From Helicobacter acinonychis (GTDB lineage Bacteria > Campylobacterota > Campylobacteria > Campylobacterales > Helicobacteraceae), in contig NZ_UGIA01000001.1 in assembly GCF_900461455.1 (NCBI RefSeq), positions 806,001-870,000 of the forward strand: a DNA stretch of 64,000 nucleotides, read 5' to 3'. The notes beneath the pieces are model-generated. The model was not told the DNA's origin. It worked only from the letters and a program-made list of their open reading frames with translations, and did not search any database. This document shows, one piece after another, positions 54,980 through 64,000 of the stretch; the stretch's first letter is position 1, and every line of letters starts with the position of its first letter. Position numbers and translations under genes: made by a program.

Positions 54980-56368
54980 ATGAATACAAGCCCTAGAACC
55001 TTAAAAACCATTGCGATCTTAGGTCAGCCTAATGTGGGGAAAAGCTCGTTGTTTAACCGCTTGGCTAAAGAAAGGATCGCTATCACTTCAGATTTTGTGG
55101 GCACTACACGAGACATTAACAAACGAAAAATCACACTAAATGGTCATGAAGTAGAGCTATTGGATACAGGGGGCATGGCTAAAGACGCTTTTTTGTCTAA
55201 AGAAATCAAAGCCTTTAATTTAAAAGCTGCTCAAATGAGCGATTTGATTTTATATGTTGTAGATGGCAAATCTATCCCTAGCGATGAAGACATCAAGCTT
55301 TTTAGAGAGATTTTTAAAATCAACCCTAATTGCTTTTTAGTGATCAATAAAATTGATAACGACAAAGAAAAAGAGCGATCTTATGCGTTTTCTTCTTTTG
55401 GCATGCCAAAGAGTTTTAATATCTCCGTTTCGCACAATAGGGGCATTAGTGCGTTAATTGATGCAATATTGGATGCGTTAGGCTTGACCAAAATCATAGA
55501 GCAAGATTTAGATATAGATATTTTAGAAAGCTTAGAAACCCCCAACAACACAGAAGATGGAAATAATGAAGAAGAAATCATTCAAGTGGGTATCATCGGT
55601 AGGGTAAATGTGGGCAAAAGCTCGCTTTTAAATGTACTCACGCAAAAAGAAAGGAGCATCGTCTCTAGTGTGGCTGGCACTACTATTGATCCCATAGACG
55701 AAACCATTTTAGTCAAAAATCAAAAAATTTGCTTTGTGGATACCGCTGGCATCAGACATAAGGGCAAAATTTTAGGCATTGAAAAATACGCACTAGAACG
55801 CACTCAAAAAGCCTTAGAAAAATCCCATATTGCACTTTTAGTTTTAGATGTGAGCGCTCCTTTTGTGGAATTAGACGAAAAGATTAGCTCTTTAGCAGAT
55901 AAACACTCTTTGGGGATCATTCTTATTTTAAACAAATGGGACATCCGCTACGCCCCTTATGAAGAGATCATGGCGACTTTAAAAAGGAAATTCCGCTTTT
56001 TAGAATACGCCCCTGTGATCACAACCAGTTGCTTAAAAACGCGCCATATTGAAGAGATCAAACATAAGATTATAGAAGTCTATGAGTGTTTTTCCAAACG
56101 CATCCCTACAAGCTTGCTCAATAGCGTGATTTCTCAAGCCACTCAAAAACACCCCTTACCAAGCGATGGTGGGAAATTAGTGAAAGTGTATTACGCCACG
56201 CAATTTGCCACCAAACCCCCTCAAATCTCGCTTGTAATGAATCGCCCTAAAGCCTTGCACTTCAGTTACAAACGCTATTTGATTAACACTTTAAGGAAAG
56301 AATTTAATTTTTTAGGCACGCCTTTAATCATTAACGCCAAAGATAAAAAGAGCGTCCAACAAAATTAA
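54980..56368 (+). CDS. der: Double-domain GTPase Der (EngA)
   Basis: Der helps 50S subunit assembly. The 462-residue protein has two GTPase domains: first [20 protein letters not shown] and LLDTGGMA, second [20 protein letters not shown] and [11 protein letters not shown]. The NKID and NKWD motifs follow their respective domains. A C-terminal KH-like domain ([20 protein letters not shown]) completes it. Length fits the family. Downstream, the 56369-56508 gap leads to hup. Confidence 0.97.
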   Translation: MNTSPRTLKTIAILGQPNVGKSSLFNRLAKERIAITSDFVGTTRDINKRKITLNGHEVELLDTGGMAKDAFLSKEIKAFNLKAAQMSDLILYVVDGKSIPSDEDIKLFREIFKINPNCFLVINKIDNDKEKERSYAFSSFGMPKSFNISVSHNRGISALIDAILDALGLTKIIEQDLDIDILESLETPNNTEDGNNEEEIIQVGIIGRVNVGKSSLLNVLTQKERSIVSSVAGTTIDPIDETILVKNQKICFVDTAGIRHKGKILGIEKYALERTQKALEKSHIALLVLDVSAPFVELDEKISSLADKHSLGIILILNKWDIRYAPYEEIMATLKRKFRFLEYAPVITTSCLKTRHIEEIKHKIIEVYECFSKRIPTSLLNSVISQATQKHPLPSDGGKLVKVYYATQFATKPPQISLVMNRPKALHFSYKRYLINTLRKEFNFLGTPLIINAKDKKSVQQN

Positions 56369-56508
56369 CAATTTTTAATGTTAAACCCCCTTAAAAAAGC
56401 GTTTTTGCTTGATTTATCTTTAGGATTTGATTATAATCATTGCTCAATCAGTCAAGCTAGGCGATAAGCCACTTGGGTTTGGCATCCATTAGAAAAGAGG
56501 TTATCCAC

Positions 56509-56793
56509 ATGAACAAAGCGGAGTTTATTGATTTGGTCAAAGAAGTCGGTGAATTCAACAGCAAAAGAGAAGCAGAAGAAGTGATCAATGCCTTTACTCT
56601 AGCGGTAGAGACAGCTTTAAGCAAGGGCGAGAGCGTTGAGTTGATCGGTTTTGGCAAATTTGAAACCGCAGAGCAAAAAGGTAAAGAGGGTAAAGTGCCA
56701 GGAAGCGGTAAAACTTATAAAACCAAAGACAAGCGAGTGCCTAAGTTCAAAGCCGGCAAAATCCTTAAACAAAAAGTTGAAAAAGGCAAGTAG
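56509..56793 (+). CDS. hup: DNA-binding protein HU
   Basis: HU is the nucleoid protein, which in H. pylori also protects DNA in acid. I chose ATG 56509 (MNKAEFIDLVKEVGEF), 94 residues, with AAGAGGTT upstream; the frame opens 36 bases earlier without a site. The family core VELIGFGKFETAEQKGKEGK contains the GFGKF-like motif. The usual GRNP at the arm tip is replaced by GKVPGSGKTY, as known for Helicobacter HU. The tail is Lys-rich. Confidence 0.96.
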   Translation: MNKAEFIDLVKEVGEFNSKREAEEVINAFTLAVETALSKGESVELIGFGKFETAEQKGKEGKVPGSGKTYKTKDKRVPKFKAGKILKQKVEKGK

Positions 56794-56861
56794 GTTTTAT
56801 TCGCTCAGCAAGGGGCTTATGAATTAAGTTTCTTGCTTTACTATACAAATTTACGTAAAAT

Positions 56862-56938
56862 GTCCTTGTAGCTCAGCTGGATAGAGCGTACGATTCCTAA
56901 TCGTAAGGTCGTGGGTTCGAATCCCGCCAAGGACACCA
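56862..56938 (+). tRNA. tRNA-Arg (anticodon CCU)
   Basis: The 77-base gene folds as a standard tRNA. GTCCTTG pairs with CAAGGAC, followed by discriminator A and CCA. The anticodon arm is TACGA-TTCCTAA-TCGTA with anticodon CCT. The T arm is GTGGG-TTCGAAT-CCCGC. It reads AGG. It lies 68 bases after hup. Confidence 0.97.
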
Positions 56939-57213
56939 CTTGCACTATTTAAAAACTCTTTTTAAAAAACTTAACTCCATTTTTAAAAAAGCGTTTCAAA
57001 AATGTATTTTTTGGATTTATTTTCATTGGGCGTTAATCATAAAAACACAAAAATGCCTTTAAAAATAAAGTGACAAAATCCCATTTTTAAAAATTAAAAG
57101 GTTTTGGTCATCCCTATTTAATCAACAAATCTCAAAACAAATCCCCTAGACTTTAAATCTTACCAACCTTATCAATTTAAAAACATCAACATGACAAATC
57201 CATTCAAAAATGA

Positions 57214-57219
57214 TATAAT
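57214..57219 (+). promoter_or_regulatory. Predicted -10 box before flgP
   Basis: TATAAT preceded by TGA lies about 32 bases before the flgP start. The rest of the 56939-57250 interval is AT-rich and shows no gene or clear repeat. Confidence 0.55.
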
Positions 57220-57250
57220 ACCCCCAACGAACTCATATTAAGGAAAACCC

Positions 57251-57856
57251 ATGCGTTTGCACTCTGCCTTTTTTGGTATCAATTCATTGCTTGTTGCCAC
57301 CCTTTTAATGAGTGGTTGTGCCCTTTTCAAAAAGCGTAACACCGACGCCAAGCTCATCCCCCCTTCAGCCAATGGTTTGCAAGCCCCTATTTACCCCCCA
57401 ACCAACTTCACCCCTAGAAAGAGCGTTCAGCCCCTTCCAAGCCCTCGTCTTGAGAATAACGGACAGTCCGTCATTAGCTCTAACCCCATTAACGGCATTC
57501 CTAACACCCCCATTCTCACGCCCAATAATATCATTGAGTTGAATGCAGTCGGCATGGGTGTGGCTCCAGAATCCACCATTTCGCCCTCTCAAGCTCTAGC
57601 TTTAGCTAAGCGAGCCGCTATCGTTGATGGCTACCGCCAATTAGGTGAGAAAATGTATGGCATTAGAGTGAATGCCCAAGACACCGTCAAGGACATGGTT
57701 TTACAAAATTCCGTGATTAAAACCAAAGTTAATGCTCTCATCCGTAACGCTGAAATCACTGAGACTATCTATAAAGACGGCTTGTGTCAAGTGAGCATGG
57801 AGCTTAAATTAGACGGCAGAATTTGGTATCGTATTTTGAGTGGAGCGAGAGGATAA
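57251..57856 (+). CDS. flgP: FlgP-like LPP20-family lipoprotein
   Basis: The 201-residue protein has a lipoprotein signal (SLLVATLLMSGCALF, lipobox MSGC). A Pro-rich linker follows, and the LPP20 domain starts near residue 95 (ELNAVGMGVAPESTISPSQA). ALALAKRAAIVDGYRQLGEK and DTVKDMVLQNSVIKTKVNAL are close to Campylobacter FlgP, a basal-disk protein of the flagellar motor needed for motility. The tail DGLCQVSMELKL is also conserved. It starts an operon with the next lipoprotein and the FadL-type gene. Confidence 0.75.
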   Translation: MRLHSAFFGINSLLVATLLMSGCALFKKRNTDAKLIPPSANGLQAPIYPPTNFTPRKSVQPLPSPRLENNGQSVISSNPINGIPNTPILTPNNIIELNAVGMGVAPESTISPSQALALAKRAAIVDGYRQLGEKMYGIRVNAQDTVKDMVLQNSVIKTKVNALIRNAEITETIYKDGLCQVSMELKLDGRIWYRILSGARG

Positions 57857-57875
57857 ACTCTCCACCCCATAAGCC

Positions 57876-58493
57876 ATGCGGTATTTTAGAAGCACTTTTT
57901 CATTATTTTTGATGGCACTCTTTTTAATCTCTTGCTCCAAGCACCCTTTTTCTAAACAAACCCCTAAAACTAGAGAGCAAATCAGACAAGAAGAGGCCCG
58001 TAAAAAAAGAGAAGAGACTTTAAATGCCTTGCGCCAATTCAAGCTCATTTATATCAACACGCCGGTTTTTCGCTTCTATGATTACGGCACGATTAAAACC
58101 GATAGAAGCCGTAATATCGCAGTGACTCTCTACAAACTCAGCCAAAAAGTGGGCGATATTTATATGACCAAACGGAGCGTTTGTTTTAGCCAAAAATGTT
58201 CGGCTAAATGGATTGTGGCAAGGGATTTGTTTGGCAAAGTGAGTTATGGGGATTTGTTGGATGATATTGTTTTAGGGAGGGATATTTTTAAAGGTTTGGG
58301 AAAACGCCACCTAACTCCTGGATATGTGATCCAAAGGTTTCAAAAAAGTGGGGAAATTATCCTTTATGAAAGGAAAAATGGTTTGATTTCTTTCCAAAAT
58401 TTGACGCAAAAAATTGCCATTAGGATTGAACCTTATGAACCTTCTTTGCAAGATTTAGAAGACAATGAAAACGCCGATAGCGAGCTCCAATGA
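57876..58493 (+). CDS. Putative outer-membrane lipoprotein
   Basis: The 205-residue product has a lipoprotein signal: STFSLFLMALFLISCSK with lipobox LISC. A charged stretch follows (TREQIRQEEARKKREETLNA), then a domain containing NTPVFRFYDYGTIKTDRSRN and CFSQKCSAKWIVARDLFGKV. Position after flgP suggests a part in the same envelope or motor structure (possibly a FlgQ counterpart), but sequence alone does not show it. It overlaps the next gene by four bases. Confidence 0.7.
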   Translation: MRYFRSTFSLFLMALFLISCSKHPFSKQTPKTREQIRQEEARKKREETLNALRQFKLIYINTPVFRFYDYGTIKTDRSRNIAVTLYKLSQKVGDIYMTKRSVCFSQKCSAKWIVARDLFGKVSYGDLLDDIVLGRDIFKGLGKRHLTPGYVIQRFQKSGEIILYERKNGLISFQNLTQKIAIRIEPYEPSLQDLEDNENADSELQ

Positions 58494-60256
58494 AAAAGAT
58501 TCCTCCACTCTATTTTTTTAAAAAATTTAAAAAACGCTATTTACTCGCTTTAAGCTTACCCTTACTCTCTTATGCGAATGGCTTTAAAATCCAAGAGCAA
58601 AGCCTGAATGGCACGGCTTTAGGCTCGGCTTATGTCGCTGGGGCTAGAGGTGCTGACGCCTCTTTTTACAACCCGGCAAACATGGGCTTTACAAACGATT
58701 GGGGCGAAAATAAGAGCGAATTTGAAATGACCACCACCGTGATCAATATCCCGGCCTTTAAGTTTCAAGTCCCCACGACTAATCAAGGTCTGTATTCGGT
58801 AACGAGCTTGCAAATTGATAAAAACCAGCAAAACACTTTAGCCATCTTAAAAACAATAGGGCTTGATAATATCATTAAAACGCTTGGCAACGCAGCCCTT
58901 AAGGACGATGGCTTGAAAGAAGCGATCAATCGCGTTCAAGGGCTAATGAATCTAACCAATCAAAAAGTCGTCACGCTCGCTTCAAATCCTGACACTCAAA
59001 TCGTGAATGGCTGGACAGACACGACTAATTTTGTTTTACCCAAATTCTTTTATAAAACGCGCACGCACAATGGCTTCACTTTTGGGGGGAGTTTCACTGC
59101 TCCTAGTGGGTTGGGCATGAAATGGAATGGTAAAGGGGGGGAATTTTTGCATGATGTTTTTATCATGATGGTAGAGCTTGCCCCTAGCATGAGTTATACC
59201 ATTAAAAACCGCTTTTCTGTGGGGGTGGGTTTAAGAGGGCTTTATGCGACCGGGAGCTTTAATAACACCGTTTATGTGCCTTTAGAAGGTGCTTCAGTGC
59301 TAACAGCCAATCAAATTTTAAACTTGCCTAACGATGTTTTTGCCGATCAAGTGCCAAGCAATATGATGACTTTATTGGGTAATATTGGCTATCAGCCGGC
59401 TCTAAATTGCCAAAAAGCTGGCGGAGATATGAACAATCAAAGCTGTCAAGAGTTTTACAACGGCTTGAAAAAAATCATGGGTTATAGCGGTTTAGTGGAA
59501 GCGAGTGCGAATCTCTATGGCACGACGAAAGTGGTGCAAAAATCCAATGGGAAAGGCTTATCAGGGGGGTATAGAGTGGGAGGGAGTTTGCGTGTGTTTG
59601 ATCATGGGATGTTTTCGGTGGTGTATAATTCTTCGGTCACCTTTAACATGAAAGGCGGTTTGGTCGCGATCACAGAGCTTGGCCCTTCTTTAGGGAGCGT
59701 ATTGACTAAAGGCAATTTAAATATCAATGTTTCACTCCCCAAAACTTTGAGCCTAGCATACGCCCATCAATTTTTTAAAGATCACTTAAGAATTGAGGGA
59801 GTGTTTGAGCGTACTTTTTGGAGTCAAGGGAATAAATTCTTAGTCACCCCTGATTTTGCAAACGCCACTTACAAGGGCTTGAGTGGGACGGTCGCTTCCT
59901 TGGACGCTGAAACGCTTAAAAAAATGGTGGGTTTAGCGAATTTTAAAAGCGTGATGAACATGGGGGCTGGCTGGAGGGATACGAACACCTTTAGATTAGG
60001 TATCACTTACATGGGTAAAAGTTTGCGTTTAATGGGTGCTTTCAATTACGATCAAGCCCCAAGCCCCCAAGATGCGATAGGTATTCCGGACTCTAATGGC
60101 TATACCGTGGCTCTTGGGACGAAATACAATTTTAGGGGCTTTGATTTGGGTTTAGCAGGGAGTTTTACCTTTAAGAGTAACCGGTCCAGTTTGTATCAAT
60201 CCCCAACCATTGGGCAATTAAGAATCTTTAGCGCTTCTTTAGGCTATCGCTGGTAA
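58490..60256 (+). CDS. FadL/OmpP1-family outer-membrane transporter
   Basis: The 588-residue protein begins with a signal peptide ending LLSYANG. The family hallmark follows at once: FKIQEQSLNGTALGSAYVAG and ADASFYNPANMGF, the N-terminal hatch with the NPA motif. Barrel strands run to the end, SASLGYRW, with a C-terminal aromatic residue. FadL proteins take up hydrophobic compounds. Substrate here is unknown. An internal region (DVFADQVPSNMMTLLGN, two Cys) is a likely large extracellular loop. It overlaps the upstream lipoprotein gene. Confidence 0.92.
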   Translation: MKKIPPLYFFKKFKKRYLLALSLPLLSYANGFKIQEQSLNGTALGSAYVAGARGADASFYNPANMGFTNDWGENKSEFEMTTTVINIPAFKFQVPTTNQGLYSVTSLQIDKNQQNTLAILKTIGLDNIIKTLGNAALKDDGLKEAINRVQGLMNLTNQKVVTLASNPDTQIVNGWTDTTNFVLPKFFYKTRTHNGFTFGGSFTAPSGLGMKWNGKGGEFLHDVFIMMVELAPSMSYTIKNRFSVGVGLRGLYATGSFNNTVYVPLEGASVLTANQILNLPNDVFADQVPSNMMTLLGNIGYQPALNCQKAGGDMNNQSCQEFYNGLKKIMGYSGLVEASANLYGTTKVVQKSNGKGLSGGYRVGGSLRVFDHGMFSVVYNSSVTFNMKGGLVAITELGPSLGSVLTKGNLNINVSLPKTLSLAYAHQFFKDHLRIEGVFERTFWSQGNKFLVTPDFANATYKGLSGTVASLDAETLKKMVGLANFKSVMNMGAGWRDTNTFRLGITYMGKSLRLMGAFNYDQAPSPQDAIGIPDSNGYTVALGTKYNFRGFDLGLAGSFTFKSNRSSLYQSPTIGQLRIFSASLGYRW

Positions 60257-62534
<2,278 letters not shown>

Positions 62535-62535
<1 letters not shown>

Positions 62536-63272
62536 TGCTAGAAGCCCTAAACGCTCTCAATCAGCTTAACGCCCTTAATTCCAAAAACGCCGCACATAAC
62601 TTTAACGCCACTTTACCCATTCTTTTAAAGGTGCTAGAAAAACAAGATAAAGACCTTTTTCTTTTGCAAGTGGGTAATAGGATTATCCCCACTAAAAGCG
62701 AACAGGAATTAAAAATCAATCAGCCTTATTTTGCAACCATGCAAAGAAATCAGTTGGGCGATATTGTGCTTAAAAACTTAGTGCCTGCCCCAAAAATCTT
62801 AGACGAATTAAACGATTTACCCACCCTTGAAATGAAAAAAATAAAAGAAATCTTAAGCGCTAAAGACACCACCCCTTTAAAAGAATATAAAGAACTTTTA
62901 AGCGAAAAATTAGTCCATGCTAAAAATTCGCAAGAGTTTTTGAATATAGCCAACATGCTTTTAAGCTTGCAATCGCAAGTTTTAAGTTTTGTGATTCAAA
63001 ACGAACAAAAAAAAGCCTTTTTGCAAATGAAAGCCAAAAAACAAAGCATTGATTTTTACGCTCTCTATCCTAATTTAGGCGAAATTGGTGGCGTTATCTA
63101 CTTGAAAGAAAAAGAAAAACAACTTTTTTTAAAAACCACCCTCCAAAGGACTAAAGAGGTTTTAAAAGAGTCTCAAAACACCCTTTTAGGCTTTTCTTGT
63201 GTGGAAATCGTGTGCGAAAAAACCCCCATGCTTTTTGCGTTTGAAGAGCGTTTATTGGATACGATAGGCTAG
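62535..63272 (+). CDS. Hypothetical protein, possibly FliK-like
   Basis: The 245-residue product begins MLEALNALNQLNALNSKNAA. Its middle has LFLLQVGNRIIPTKSEQELK and a helical stretch. Its end reads GEIGGVIYLKEKEKQLFLKT, then ERLLDTIG. This layout faintly resembles the C-terminal domain of hook-length control proteins (FliK family), but H. pylori has another FliK and the likeness is too weak for a name. It starts at the last base of coaBC and closes the operon. Confidence 0.6.
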
Positions 63273-63409
63273 TTTTTTTAATCCGTTCTAAATATCAATA
63301 ACTAAAAACTTAACCAATACTAACCTATTCTTTAAAATAACCCAATTTTATTGTAAAATTCTTTCAACTATAAAATATTAAGCTTTAATGGAACGATAAG
63401 GATAATTTT

Positions 63410-64000
63410 TTGAATTTACTTTCATTATTTGCTGGAGCCGGAGGACTAGATTTAGGCTTTGAGCAAGCAGGATTTAAGATAGTAATTGCAAATGAATATG
63501 ATAAAAATATTACACCTACTTATAGGCTAAACCATAAAAATACACAACTGCTAGAAAAAGATATTAAAAATTTACAAACCAATGAAATTAACTTTTCTGT
63601 TGATGGGATTATTGGCGGTCCACCATGCCAAAGTTGGTCAGAGGCAGGGAATTTAAAAGGCATTGATGATGCTAGGGGGCAATTATTTTATGAATACCTA
63701 CGCCTTTTAAAAGAGCTTAAGCCCAAATTTTTCTTAGCTGAAAATGTAAGAGGCATGCTCGCTCAACGCCACGAAAAGAGCGTAAAAAATATCCTTAATG
63801 CTTTTAAGGAGTGTGGTTATGAAGTCAATACGCATTTAGTGAATGCTAAAGACTATGGGGTAGCGCAAGAAAGGCTTAGGGTTTTTTATATTGGTTTTAG
63901 AAGAGATTTAAAAATCAATTACACTCTTCCTAAAGGATCAACGCATTTAAAAAGACTCACCTTAAAAGATGTTATTTGGGATTTAAAAGATAGCGTGGTG
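63410..64000 (+). CDS. Cytosine-C5 DNA methyltransferase, M.HaeIII-like (3' end outside window)
   Basis: The frame opens at TTG 63410 with AAGGATA upstream; 197 codons are visible. Motif I is [20 protein letters not shown], motif IV is [12 protein letters not shown] with the catalytic Cys at about residue 73, motif VI is LAENVRGM and motif VIII is [11 protein letters not shown]. The stretch from motif I to DVIWDLKD follows M.HaeIII almost block by block, so GGCC is the likeliest target. The target-recognition domain is out of view. It follows an operon that shows no link to restriction-modification. Confidence 0.93.
   Translation, partial: MNLLSLFAGAGGLDLGFEQAGFKIVIANEYDKNITPTYRLNHKNTQLLEKDIKNLQTNEINFSVDGIIGGPPCQSWSEAGNLKGIDDARGQLFYEYLRLLKELKPKFFLAENVRGMLAQRHEKSVKNILNAFKECGYEVNTHLVNAKDYGVAQERLRVFYIGFRRDLKINYTLPKGSTHLKRLTLKDVIWDLKDSVV

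Overview
The window is chromosomal DNA of Helicobacter pylori or a very close relative. It is AT-rich. It carries lineage-typical genes: the nickel permease NixA, the copper pump/chaperone pair CopA-CopP, the orphan regulator HsrA with the RepG small RNA, the cell-shape carboxypeptidase Csd4, the FliS co-chaperone, PseB, and several Helicobacter outer-membrane protein families. Gene order over 1-46 kb matches what I remember as HP1030 to HP1077 of strain 26695. Gene order over 48-63 kb matches HP0827 to HP0842. The join between the two blocks near 47-48 kb is therefore a likely rearrangement point. These locus numbers come from memory, not from a search.

1-12.4 kb: a flagellar cluster read leftward (flhF, flhG, a small membrane protein, fliA, fliM, fliY). 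Upstream of it on the same strand are folK, a Xaa-Pro peptidase, aroQ, an O-antigen ligase and rpsO. flhA and a DHH phosphoesterase diverge to the right. fliM is broken by one missing A in an A7 tract. 12.4-15 kb: a gene-poor, decayed accessory stretch. It holds three related copies of a tiny-ORF locus that looks like a type I toxin-antitoxin system, one copy of a dispersed intergenic repeat, and a multiply broken outer-membrane protein gene. 15-19.4 kb: hsrA, the sRNA RepG, a membrane phosphoesterase and acs.

19.4-30 kb: a leftward run for translation (ylxR, infB, rbfA, rimP), threonine synthesis (thrB), tRNA modification (tsaB), lipid A (lpxC), division-site placement (minC), a LytM-like protein that has lost its catalytic HxH, and three tandem outer-membrane proteins. 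30-43 kb: a rightward run of panB, ruvB, tatB, tatC, queA, rsmG, two small genes, tRNA-Ser, cheY1, prmA, ftsH, pssA, copA and copP, with one leftward outer-membrane gene. 43-48 kb: small unknown genes, one decayed gene, csd4, the FliS co-chaperone gene, nixA and a frameshifted secreted-protein gene.

48-64 kb: leftward genes for an RRM protein, atpB, guaB, gatA, coaE, speE and a lipoprotein. Rightward genes are der, hup, tRNA-Arg, flgP, a second lipoprotein, a FadL-type porin, pseB, coaBC and an unknown gene. The window ends inside a cytosine-C5 DNA methyltransferase resembling M.HaeIII.

Functional themes are flagellar assembly and its regulation (FlhF/FlhG/FliA/FliM/FliY/FlhA, CheY1, FlgP, PseB, FliS co-chaperone), metal homeostasis (NixA, CopA/CopP) and envelope building. 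The most interesting unexplained material is the mini-ORF family with antisense-RNA architecture at 12.5-15 kb, and a set of frameshifts that each a single added A would repair. I saw no insertion sequence, CRISPR array, rRNA operon or replication origin.
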